Positions 5,659 through 12,447 of a stretch of DNA of 19,498 nucleotides are shown here, piece after piece. Numbering within the stretch: position 1 is the first letter of the stretch; every line of letters starts with the position of its first letter. The translations under genes and the position numbers were made by a program. Origin of the DNA: Bacteroidota bacterium (GTDB lineage: Bacteria > Bacteroidota > Bacteroidia > Flavobacteriales > Flavobacteriaceae); assembly GCA_022560715.1 (NCBI GenBank), contig JADFSQ010000005.1:1-19498 (forward strand), written 5' to 3'. The notes beneath the pieces were generated by a model. It saw only the letters and a list, made by a program, of their open reading frames with translations, was not told the origin of the DNA and did not search any database.

Positions 5659-7896
5659 TTAATCTTCCTTATTTTCTCTAGGTCTTCTGTCGTCGCGACG
5701 ATTATCCCGATTTCTGTTATCACGTCCACGATTGTCTCTTCCTCTGTTATTATCTCTTGGAGGTCTTGCTACATAACCTTCTGGTTTTTCAAGTAAAGCT
5801 TTACGAGATACTTTTTCTTTTCGTGTTCTTGGGTCAATACCAAAATATTTCACGTCGATAATATCTCCAAGATTCACTACATCAGTAACATTGTTTGTAC
5901 GTTCCCAAGCCAGTTCACTAACGTGAAGTAAAACTTCATTTCCAGGGGCTTCTGTATATTCAACAACAGCACCAAAATCAAGAATTTTTATCACTTTAAC
6001 TTCGTAAACGCTGCCTCTTTCCGGTTTAAACAATATCGAATCAATTTTAGATAGAACAGCATCGATTCCATCTTGATTAGTTCCTAAGATTTCAACAATA
6101 CCTTCTTCGGTTACAGGGTCTTCATTAATTACAATAGTTGTTCCGGTTTCTTTTTGCAGTTCCTGAATTACTTTTCCGCCAGGACCAATTAAAGCACCAA
6201 TAAATTCATTAGGAATTATTCTCGTCACCATTTTTGGAGCGTGAGACTTCACATCTGCATTAGGTTGTGCAATAGTATCAGTTATTTTCTCTAAAATATG
6301 TAAACGACCTTCACGTGCTTGGTTGAGTGCGCTTACTAAAATATCGTGTGATAATCCTTTTATTTTAATATCCATTTGGCAAGCTGTAATGCCTTTAGAT
6401 GTACCTGTTACTTTAAAGTCCATATCACCGAGATGATCTTCATCACCAAGTATGTCACTTAAAACAGCATGTTTTTTACCATCGCTAATTAATCCCATTG
6501 CAATACCAGAAACAGGTCTTATAAGTTGAACACCTGCATCCATAAGTGCCATAGTTCCAGCGCAAACGGTTGCCATAGACGACGAACCGTTAGATTCTAA
6601 AACTTCACTTACAACTCTTACAGTATAAGGGCAATCTTCTGGAATCATACCTTTTAATCCACGTTGCGCTAAATTACCATGTCCTACTTCACGACGGGAA
6701 GTCCCTCTTAAAGGTCTTGCTTCTCCAGTACAAAAAGGAGGGAAGTTATAGTGTAAGTAAAAACGTTCTTCACCTTCATAAGAAGGCATGTCAATTATAT
6801 TAGCATCTCTGGATGTGCCCAAAGTTACTGTTGCTAACGCTTGTGTTTCTCCACGTGTAAAGAGAGCAGAACCATGTGTTGATGGTAGGTAATCTACTTC
6901 GCACCAAATAGGTCTGATGTCTGTAGTTTTTCGTCCATCTAAACGCAAACCTTCATTTAATGTTAAATCTCTAACAGCCGCTTTTTGAGCTTTATTGTAG
7001 TATTTAGAAATTAAATCGACTAATTCTTCCTGTTCTTCTTCAGAAAACATTGCGTTTACTTCATCTTTAACTTCAGTAAATGCTAAACTGCGTTCTTGTT
7101 TTGGTAATCCTTGTTTTGCAATTGCATAACATCTATCGTAAGCAGCATCGTATATTTTCTTCTCTAATTCTTCATCTTCAACTGCAGTTTCATATTCCCG
7201 AACTTCTTTTTTACCAACAGCTTCTGCTAATTTAATTTGAGCAGCACATTGTATTTTAATAGCTTCATGGGCAAATTTAATGGCTTCTGCCATTTCTTCT
7301 TCACTACATTCGTCCATTTCGCCTTCAACCATCATTACCGAATCTATTGATGCGCCAACCATCATATCTATATCTGCTTCTGCTAATTGTGCTCTACTTG
7401 GATTGATTATAAATTCACCATTTACTCTTGCAACACGCGTTTCAGAAATTGCACATTCAAAAGGAAAATCGCTTAATTGTATTGCTGCTGAAGCCGCCAA
7501 ACCAGCGAGAGCATCAGGCATAACATCTTCATCATGAGACATTAATTGAATCATTACCTGTACCTCGTTGTGATAATCTTTTGGGAATAATGGACGTAAA
7601 ACGCGATCCACCAAACGCATGGTCAATATCTCGCCATCACTTGGTCTTGCTTCTCTTTTAAAGAACCCACCAGGATAACGTCCTGCTGCTGCAAACTTTT
7701 CTCTGTAATCTACTGTTAAAGGTAGAAAATCAACTGGGCTTGCTTTGTAATTAGATACAACTGTACATAATAACATAGTTTTCCCCATTTGTACTACTAC
7801 CGAACCATGAGCCTGCTTGGCTAATTTTCCGGTTTCGATGGAAATCTCTCTTCCATCACCAAGGTCTATGACCTCTCTAAAAATTTTTGGAATCAT
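5659..7896 (-). CDS. pnp: Polyribonucleotide nucleotidyltransferase (PNPase)
   Basis: The frame is open 43 codons further up, but the family start is the ATG at 7894-7896 ([20 protein letters not shown]), giving 745 residues. PNPase degrades RNA 3' to 5' phosphorolytically. Domain order: RNase PH 1, helical linker, RNase PH 2 with the catalytic [16 protein letters not shown] aspartates, KH (about 556-620, with [11 protein letters not shown]), S1 (about 627-698), then an Arg/Asp/Asn-rich tail (711-745, repeated [13 protein letters not shown] units). The tail is low complexity and probably RNA- or protein-binding (inference). rpsO lies upstream in the conserved rpsO-pnp order, but a terminator and a long palindrome intervene. 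The catalytic and RNA-binding parts look intact. Confidence 0.97.
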   Translation of the reverse strand: MIPKIFREVIDLGDGREISIETGKLAKQAHGSVVVQMGKTMLLCTVVSNYKASPVDFLPLTVDYREKFAAAGRYPGGFFKREARPSDGEILTMRLVDRVLRPLFPKDYHNEVQVMIQLMSHDEDVMPDALAGLAASAAIQLSDFPFECAISETRVARVNGEFIINPSRAQLAEADIDMMVGASIDSVMMVEGEMDECSEEEMAEAIKFAHEAIKIQCAAQIKLAEAVGKKEVREYETAVEDEELEKKIYDAAYDRCYAIAKQGLPKQERSLAFTEVKDEVNAMFSEEEQEELVDLISKYYNKAQKAAVRDLTLNEGLRLDGRKTTDIRPIWCEVDYLPSTHGSALFTRGETQALATVTLGTSRDANIIDMPSYEGEERFYLHYNFPPFCTGEARPLRGTSRREVGHGNLAQRGLKGMIPEDCPYTVRVVSEVLESNGSSSMATVCAGTMALMDAGVQLIRPVSGIAMGLISDGKKHAVLSDILGDEDHLGDMDFKVTGTSKGITACQMDIKIKGLSHDILVSALNQAREGRLHILEKITDTIAQPNADVKSHAPKMVTRIIPNEFIGALIGPGGKVIQELQKETGTTIVINEDPVTEEGIVEILGTNQDGIDAVLSKIDSILFKPERGSVYEVKVIKILDFGAVVEYTEAPGNEVLLHVSELAWERTNNVTDVVNLGDIIDVKYFGIDPRTRKEKVSRKALLEKPEGYVARPPRDNNRGRDNRGRDNRNRDNRRDDRRPRENKED

Positions 7897-7918
7897 AAAT
7901 ATTTTAATTCTAATTAAA

Positions 7919-8161
7919 CAATGGTCTCCGCCTTTTGTAGGTCGGACAGGGTTGTGTTGTTTTACACCACTTAAATCCAAATAAAAGCAATAAAAATCGT
8001 TTCTTTTTAACTTAAACTTCATCAAAAACTAAAACCGTAGCTATGGCTATGCTTTAATTTTTTTCTTTGTTTAATCTAAAAATAATTCAAATTTTTTTAA
8101 TTGCTCCAATTTACATTTAATTGGTGTTGTAGTTGTGTGACATAATATGTCTTGACCAATG
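7919..8161. repeat. Long imperfect palindrome in the rpsO-pnp gap
   Basis: The region is roughly symmetric about 8043/8044. The core (8036-8051) is a 6-bp stem around TATG with one G-T pair. Outward, left-arm blocks recur in order as reverse complements on the right: AGCAAT, AAAT, TTAAAT, ACACCA (7964-7969 with TGGTGT at 8122-8127) and CAATGGTC (7919-7926 with GACCAATG at 8154-8161). Small gaps separate the blocks. The core and its flanks resemble the element at 12182-12351. As RNA it would form a long bulged hairpin in the pnp leader. The outer limits are approximate. Confidence 0.6.
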
Positions 8162-8187
8162 AAAAACTAATAATTAGCTTCTTCTTT

Positions 8188-8208
8188 ATTCTGAATTTAT
8201 TTCAGAAT
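8188..8208. other. Perfect 8-bp hairpin between rpsO and pnp
   Basis: ATTCTGAA (8188-8195) and TTCAGAAT (8201-8208) enclose a 5-base loop. No T-run follows on the minus strand. In enterobacteria a hairpin in this gap is the RNase III entry for pnp autoregulation; whether this one acts likewise is unknown. Confidence 0.45.
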
Positions 8209-8246
8209 CTGTTGTAATTTAATCTCTTACTAGAGTGTTTTAAAAC

Positions 8247-8272
8247 AAAAAACCACACTAAAAAAGCATGGT
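8247..8272 (-). terminator. Terminator just after rpsO
   Basis: On the minus strand ACCATGC pairs with GTGTGGT (7 pairs, two of them G-U) around a T-rich loop and runs into TTTTTTG. It begins 7 bases after the rpsO stop. The stem is modest, so some read-through into pnp is plausible. Confidence 0.65.
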
Positions 8273-8278
8273 ATTTTT

Positions 8279-8548
8279 TTATTTTCTTAATCCTAATTCT
8301 TTAACTATTGCACGATATCTTAAAACATCTTTTTTAGTTAAATAGTCTAGTAATGATCTGCGTTTACCTACTAACATTACTAACGAACGTTCTGTATTAT
8401 AATCTTTACGATTTTTCTTTAGGTGCTCGGTTAAGTGATTAATTCGGTGTGTAAACAATGCTATCTGTCCTTCGGCAGAACCTGTGTTTTTTGCATCTTT
8501 ACCATACTTTTTAAAGATTTTCTCTTTAACTTCTTTTGTTAAATACAT
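8279..8548 (-). CDS. rpsO: 30S ribosomal protein S15
   Basis: The 89-residue product has the standard S15 length and motifs: NTGSAEGQIALFTHRINHL (22-40), then HLKKNRKDYNTERSLVMLVG and KRRSLLDYL with basic residues that contact 16S rRNA helices 20-22. It ends YRAIVKELGLRK as usual. S15 is a primary binder in assembly of the 30S platform. It lies upstream of pnp, the widely conserved order. The predicted promoter lies more than 200 bases upstream, leaving a long leader that could hold an S15-responsive element; several bacterial groups have unrelated S15 autoregulatory leaders. Confidence 0.98.
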   Translation of the reverse strand: MYLTKEVKEKIFKKYGKDAKNTGSAEGQIALFTHRINHLTEHLKKNRKDYNTERSLVMLVGKRRSLLDYLTKKDVLRYRAIVKELGLRK

Positions 8549-8765
8549 GCTAATATTATTGTAAATGATTTTTATGTATTAAACTCATATTGACCTTTTC
8601 TATTTCCTAAAAAATGGCTGAAACTCGTCCATATTTCGTTACTTTTCATAAATCTAGCTATACTATAATTTTTCAAAAAGTATCTTATCTGAACAAATTC
8701 CATCTCATTTTCGGTTAAAAACAAAAATTCAAGATGAGTTCTATGAAAGATTTTATTTCAAGCGG

Positions 8766-8799
8766 CAAATATAAAACTATTATTTTGATTAACAACAAA
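8766..8799 (-). promoter_or_regulatory. Predicted rpsO promoter (TTG-N19-TATATTTG)
   Basis: On the minus strand TATATTTG (8766-8773) matches the Bacteroidota -7 element TAnnTTTG, with TTG (8793-8795) 19 bases upstream inside TTTGTTG. This is the best full promoter match I found in the window. Transcription would begin near 8758, giving a leader of about 210 bases before the S15 start codon. Confidence 0.55.
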
Positions 8800-8856
8800 T
8801 TGAATGCTCTTGTTTAGCCAAACGCATTAAAATCAAATTATGATATAAAAGCCACT

Positions 8857-8880
8857 AACCTGACTGCCAACAGGCAGGTT
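8857..8880. repeat. CCTG/CAGG-type palindromic intergenic repeat
   Basis: AACCTG (8857-8862) is complementary to CAGGTT (8875-8880). Alternatively CTGCC (8864-8868) pairs with GGCAG (8873-8877) around AACA. It is GC-rich against very AT-rich surroundings and resembles short CCTGCC/GGCAGG palindromes often scattered between flavobacterial genes (from memory). There is no T-run for a terminator. Confidence 0.5.
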
Positions 8881-9083
8881 CACGAATTATATCTTTATCC
8901 AAGTAATTATTATTTCATTAACGAAAATCCTTTAAATTTTTTTAAAATTTGTGCAATTATTTCAATTTTACATTAACATATTGAGTAAAATCTGTGTATT
9001 AGTGGCAAAAAGATTTAACCGTTTTAAACCTTTTTATTTTAAGAAAGTCTTAACACTATAAAATAACTTAAATCTAAAAAATT

Positions 9084-9986
9084 ATGAACTTTTCAAAGAA
9101 AAATCACGAGCACCATAAATTAAATAAAATTATGGTGAGTAAAAAAATGAATTTAACTAGAAACATGTTAGTGGTATTAGCAGTTTTTACACTTACCTTT
9201 TTTGGTTGTAGTGATAATGAAGCTGTTGAAATTGATGAACAAGAATTGCAGCAAGACTATTCAGAAGTTGTGCTGTCATCAGAAATTGATGAAGCTTCTG
9301 CAGCTATGGATGACATTGCAATAGATGTTTTTGAAACTCAAGAAAGTAGCGAAACTGGTCGAACACTTCCCCATTTCAATGTACCTGATTGTGTTACTGT
9401 TACTGTTGTTATTGAACAAAATTTTAGAGAGATCACTATTGATTTTGGAACTGAAGGATGCTTGATTAGAGGAAATGTTTTAAAAGGAAAAATTATCTTA
9501 TCTTATGAAAGAAACCCAGAAGCACAACAAGTGCTTATTACAAAAACTTTAGACGGTTTTTATTTTAACAATAAAAATATTGTTGGCGGGACATCTATTT
9601 TAAAAGAACTCTCTAATGAGAATGGCAATCCCCAATTTACCAAAACCGTTGATATCACAGTTATTTGGCCTGATGGAGTAGAAGCATCCCGAGTAGGAAC
9701 TAAAGTCAGAGAATGGATTGAAGGTCATGGAAGTGGAGTTTGGAGTGATAATGTATTTGAAATAACGGGAAATTGGACGACAACCTTTAGAAATGGAAAT
9801 GCACATAGCTACGAAGTGGTTATACCATTGCGTAGAGAAGTAATTTGTCATTATTTTGTTAGTGGATCTGTAGATATAGAGCGTACAAATTTTAGTGGTG
9901 TTTTAGATTATGGTGATGGAGATTGTGATAATCTAGCAACATTTACAAACGATAATGGAAATGTAAGAGAGATTATACTTAACTAG
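9084..9986 (+). CDS. Predicted lipoprotein with two Cys-bracketed DxG modules, unknown function
   Basis: The 300-codon frame starts MNFSKKNHEH; inner ATGs at 9132 and 9147 would give a more typical signal peptide. The hydrophobic stretch MLVVLAVFTLTFFGC ends in a lipobox with Cys42, followed by an acidic linker (43-93). The folded part has four further Cys in two similar modules: Cys103 to Cys126, ending IDFGTEGC, and Cys255 to Cys281, ending LDYGDGDC. This suggests an internal duplication and two disulfides (inference). Beta-rich alternation dominates. I do not recognise a family with known function. It is alone on the plus strand between rpsO and accD and ends at a strong bidirectional terminator. 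Surface or periplasmic location is likely. Confidence 0.8.
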   Translation: MNFSKKNHEHHKLNKIMVSKKMNLTRNMLVVLAVFTLTFFGCSDNEAVEIDEQELQQDYSEVVLSSEIDEASAAMDDIAIDVFETQESSETGRTLPHFNVPDCVTVTVVIEQNFREITIDFGTEGCLIRGNVLKGKIILSYERNPEAQQVLITKTLDGFYFNNKNIVGGTSILKELSNENGNPQFTKTVDITVIWPDGVEASRVGTKVREWIEGHGSGVWSDNVFEITGNWTTTFRNGNAHSYEVVIPLRREVICHYFVSGSVDIERTNFSGVLDYGDGDCDNLATFTNDNGNVREIILN

Positions 9987-10006
9987 GTTAATGTTTAATT
10001 GGTTAT

Positions 10007-10050
10007 AAAAAGCGACTTATCCCGATAGCTATCGGGAGGTCGCTTTTTTT
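10007..10050. terminator. Bidirectional terminator between lipoprotein gene and accD
   Basis: AAAAAGCGAC (10007-10016) pairs with GTCGCTTTTT (10039-10048), enclosing the perfect palindrome CCCGATAGCTATCGGG (10021-10036). T-runs follow on both strands. The accD stop codon (10049-10051) directly abuts the stem, so both convergent genes end here. Confidence 0.9.
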
Positions 10051-10906
10051 ATGCTCTCAAAGGTTGATTTAAAATTAAATCGATGTATATGTTTATTTTA
10101 TTTTTTAAATTTTTTCGATGTGTGATAAAGTCTAAAAAACCATGTTCTAAAAGGAATTCTGCACTTTGAAATCCTTTTGGTAATTCTTTTCCAATAGTGT
10201 CACGAACGACTCTTTGTCCTGCAAAGCCTATTAACGCTCCGGGTTCACTAATATTAATATCTCCTAACATAGCAAAAGAGGCAGTTGTACCTCCGGTTGT
10301 TGGATCTGTACATATAGAAATATATGGAATTTTTGCTTCAGCGAGTAGTGCCAACATTGATGATGTTTTGGCGAGTTGCATTAATGATAATGCAGCTTCC
10401 ATCATACGAGCGCCACCAGATTTTGAAATAATAATAAAAGGTAATTTGTGTTTTAGCGCATATCTGCCTGCACGAGCAATTTTTTCGCCCACTACGCTAC
10501 CCATCGATCCACCAATAAAACTAAAATCCATACAAGCAATAACGATATCTTTACCTTTCGATTTCCCGACTGCTGTGCGTACTGCATCTTTAAGTTTGGT
10601 TTTTTCTTGTGCAGCTTTTAAACGGTCTTTATACTTTTTTTTATCCTCGAATTTTAAAGGATCTTTGGATGTTAAATGGGCATCAAGTTCTTTAAACGTA
10701 TTATCGTCGAAAAGAATTTTAAAATATTCTTTACTGCCAATTCTTACATGATAACCATCCTCTGGGCTTACATAAAAATTATTTTCTAATTCTTCGGTAT
10801 CAATTATTTTTCCTGTGGTAGATTTATACCATAAACCTTTGGGAGTGTCTTTTTTAGATTCGGTAGGTGTTTGTATTCCTTTATGTGTTCTTTTAAACCA
10901 AGCCAT
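10049..10906 (-). CDS. accD: Acetyl-CoA carboxylase carboxyltransferase subunit beta, lacking zinc-ribbon cysteines
   Basis: The 285-residue protein begins [15 protein letters not shown] and carries the crotonase-fold core: [20 protein letters not shown], the oxyanion region [41 protein letters not shown] and [13 protein letters not shown]. With AccA it moves the carboxyl group from carboxybiotin to acetyl-CoA, giving malonyl-CoA for fatty-acid synthesis. In well-known AccD proteins four cysteines near residues 27-49 hold zinc. Here the region reads [12 protein letters not shown] and [13 protein letters not shown], with the alignment kept but every cysteine replaced. The start is ATG at 10904-10906, three bases from a heptamer repeat array. 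fbaA lies upstream in the same direction and may be co-transcribed. Confidence 0.95.
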   Translation of the reverse strand: MAWFKRTHKGIQTPTESKKDTPKGLWYKSTTGKIIDTEELENNFYVSPEDGYHVRIGSKEYFKILFDDNTFKELDAHLTSKDPLKFEDKKKYKDRLKAAQEKTKLKDAVRTAVGKSKGKDIVIACMDFSFIGGSMGSVVGEKIARAGRYALKHKLPFIIISKSGGARMMEAALSLMQLAKTSSMLALLAEAKIPYISICTDPTTGGTTASFAMLGDINISEPGALIGFAGQRVVRDTIGKELPKGFQSAEFLLEHGFLDFITHRKNLKNKINIYIDLILNQPLRA

Positions 10907-10909
10907 TGT

Positions 10910-10958
10910 GATTTACGATTTACGATTTACGATTTTTGATTTACGATTTTTGATTTTT
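10910..10958. repeat. Seven-unit heptamer tandem array directly upstream of accD
   Basis: Seven uninterrupted 7-base units run from 10910 to 10958. Reading the plus strand they are GATTTAC three times, GATTTTT, GATTTAC, then GATTTTT twice. The array begins 4 bases before the accD ATG, so it occupies its ribosome-loading region. The units vary only at their last two bases. Confidence 0.9.
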
Positions 10959-10970
10959 ATCTTCATCTAG

Positions 10971-11081
10971 TTTGCGTTAAGGATTAAGCAATTTGTTTGA
11001 GCTCTCCATTTTTGGGAAGCGAGTTGCGAAAGCCTGACCGCTAAATTAAAATTTTGTTTTTAATTTAGTGGTAACGCCCAA
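10971..11081. repeat. Structured intergenic element between accD and fbaA
   Basis: The outer ends are inverted: TTTGCGTTA (10971-10979) against TAACGCCCAAA (11072-11082 region). Inside, ACCGCTAAATTAAAA (11037-11051) pairs over 15 positions (one G-T) with TTTTAATTTAGTGGT (11058-11072) around a 6-base loop. The other half is more GC-rich than its surroundings (gagctctcc, gcgagttgcgaaagcc). It resembles a type of interspersed flavobacterial element with GGGCGTT / AACGC ends that I recall only loosely. There is no T-run after the stem for a clean fbaA terminator. Confidence 0.5.
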
Positions 11082-11087
11082 ATTATT

Positions 11088-12155
11088 TTAAAGAGTATTT
11101 ACATTATTGAGGTCATGAAAGGCTTGTTTTAATCGTTCTACAAAAGTATTTTCACCTTCTCGAAGCCACTTTCTAGGATCGTAATACTTTTTATTTGGCA
11201 TATCGTTGCCTTCGGGATTTCCTATTTGAGATTGTAAGTAATCTTTGTTAGTTTTAAAATAATCGCGAATACCAGACATAAAAGCGTATTGCATATCTGT
11301 ATCGATATTCATTTTTATAACACCATAACCAATAGCTTCTCTTATTTCCTCGACTGTAGAACCAGAGCCACCATGAAATACAAAATCGATATGATTATGT
11401 TCAACATTAAATTTTTGAGAGATATGTTCTTGAGAGTTTTTAAGAATTTTTGGCGTTAATTTTACGTTTCCAGGTTTGTAAACTCCATGAACGTTACCAA
11501 AAGCTGCAGCAATTGTAAACTGATTACTAATTTTGCTTAATTCTTCATAAGCATAAGCTACTTCTTCAGGTTGAGTATATAATTTAGAATCGTCCACATC
11601 TGTATTATCTACACCATCTTCTTCACCACCAGTAATCCCGAGTTCGATTTCTAAAGTCATTCCCATTTTTGCCATACGTTCTAAATAGCGTTTACAAATT
11701 TCAATATTTTCTTCTATAGGCTCTTCAGAAAGGTCTATCATGTGCGAACTGTAAAGTGGTTTTCCTGTTTCTGCGAAATGTTTTTCGCCTGCATCTAATA
11801 AACCATCAATCCAAGGCAACAGTTTTTTTGCACAATGATCCGTATGTAAAATTACAGGAACACCATATTCTTTGGCCAATAAATGAATGTGTTTTGCACC
11901 AATAATAGCACCTGCAATTGCAGCTTTTTGATTCTCATTGCTTAATCCTTTACCTGCATTAAAGGCTGCCCCACCATTTGAAAATTGAATAATCACAGGA
12001 GCATTTAAACCTCTGGCAGTTTCTAAAACACTGTTAATAGTGTTTGAGCCAATTACATTAACTGCTGGCAATGCAAATTCTTTTTCTTTAGCATATTTAA
12101 AAATGTTTTGAACTTCTTTTCCTGTAGCTACTCCAGCTTTGATATTATGATTCAT
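11088..12155 (-). CDS. fbaA: Class II fructose-bisphosphate aldolase
   Basis: The 355-residue protein fits the class IIA (E. coli FbaA-like) family. It cleaves fructose 1,6-bisphosphate to glyceraldehyde 3-phosphate and dihydroxyacetone phosphate in glycolysis, and runs in reverse in gluconeogenesis. Motifs: FALPAVNVIGSNT (27-39), VILHTDHCAKKLLPW with Asp106 and zinc-ligand His107, LEIELGITGGEEDGVDN (168-184) with Glu171, AAFGNVHGVYKPGN with zinc-ligand His223, FVFHGGSGS with His261, and NIDTDMQ (283-289) for phosphate binding. The start ATG at 12153-12155 gives the expected N-terminus. A 170-bp palindrome begins about 27 bases upstream, and a structured element follows the stop. Confidence 0.97.
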   Translation of the reverse strand: MNHNIKAGVATGKEVQNIFKYAKEKEFALPAVNVIGSNTINSVLETARGLNAPVIIQFSNGGAAFNAGKGLSNENQKAAIAGAIIGAKHIHLLAKEYGVPVILHTDHCAKKLLPWIDGLLDAGEKHFAETGKPLYSSHMIDLSEEPIEENIEICKRYLERMAKMGMTLEIELGITGGEEDGVDNTDVDDSKLYTQPEEVAYAYEELSKISNQFTIAAAFGNVHGVYKPGNVKLTPKILKNSQEHISQKFNVEHNHIDFVFHGGSGSTVEEIREAIGYGVIKMNIDTDMQYAFMSGIRDYFKTNKDYLQSQIGNPEGNDMPNKKYYDPRKWLREGENTFVERLKQAFHDLNNVNTL

Positions 12156-12181
12156 TTTTATAATTTATTAGTTGTGTTATT

Positions 12182-12351
12182 GAATATACTCAGCACACAT
12201 AGCTTTTCGGGTTTTTTACTCCTTCTTTTTTCCTTTCCCTGTGTTAAAATTCTAAACCATAGCTACGGCTATGCTTGAAAATTTTGCCTTGACAAAGAAA
12301 AAAATAAGTTCGTCAAAATTCCCGAAAACCTAAATGCGTTGAGCATACATC
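12182..12351. repeat. 170-bp imperfect palindrome between tamL and fbaA
   Basis: Arms of about 82-84 bases are reverse complements of one another at roughly 70% of positions, centred on 12265/12266. The inner 18 bp (12246-12263 with 12268-12285) pair at 15 positions around the loop TACG. The innermost stem CATAGC/GCTATG closes a C-TACG-G loop of the stable UNCG type. Farther out TTTTCGGG (about 12204-12211) matches CCCGAAAA, and the outer ends ATACTC and GAGCAT correspond. The core TAGCTAYGGCTATGC is shared with the rpsO-pnp element. It lies in the fbaA leader and after tamL. Confidence 0.75.
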
Positions 12352-12379
12352 AAAAGTAATCAATTTTAATAATAAAGCT

Positions 12380-12413
12380 GTGGTTTTGTAGGTAGTTATA
12401 CTGATGAAACCAC
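12380..12413 (-). terminator. Weak hairpin after tamL, possible terminator
   Basis: GTGGTTT (12380-12386) and AAACCAC (12407-12413) form a 7-bp stem with a 20-base loop, 35 bases after the tamL stop. On the minus strand it is followed by AGC and a T-rich but broken stretch. A terminator role is only tentative. Confidence 0.3.
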
Positions 12414-12447
12414 GAAATCGTTATAGTCTTGAAGAAAATATTAAAAA

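Larger units (their letters stand above)
8549..9083. other. 535-bp gene-poor gap between divergent rpsO and lipoprotein gene
   Basis: No open frame with a recognisable product is seen. It holds the long predicted rpsO leader (about 8549-8758), the rpsO promoter (8766-8799), a short palindromic repeat (8857-8880) and about 200 bases of very AT-rich sequence before the lipoprotein gene. I could not place a clear promoter for the plus-strand gene; the closest match to TAnnTTTG there (near 8950-8962) has one extra base. Confidence 0.6.

Noticed and set aside
7897..8025. 43-codon in-frame N-terminal extension of pnp
   Set aside because: PNPase proteins start at [13 protein letters not shown] sequence. 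The extension has no family similarity and is one arm of the long palindrome.
10197..10751. 184-codon plus-strand open frame opposite accD
   Set aside because: It lies wholly within the conserved accD gene on the other strand, and its translation resembles no family. It is an antisense shadow.
10910..10958. CRISPR array
   Set aside because: The units are 7 bases long with no spacers. It is a simple tandem repeat, and no cas genes are nearby.
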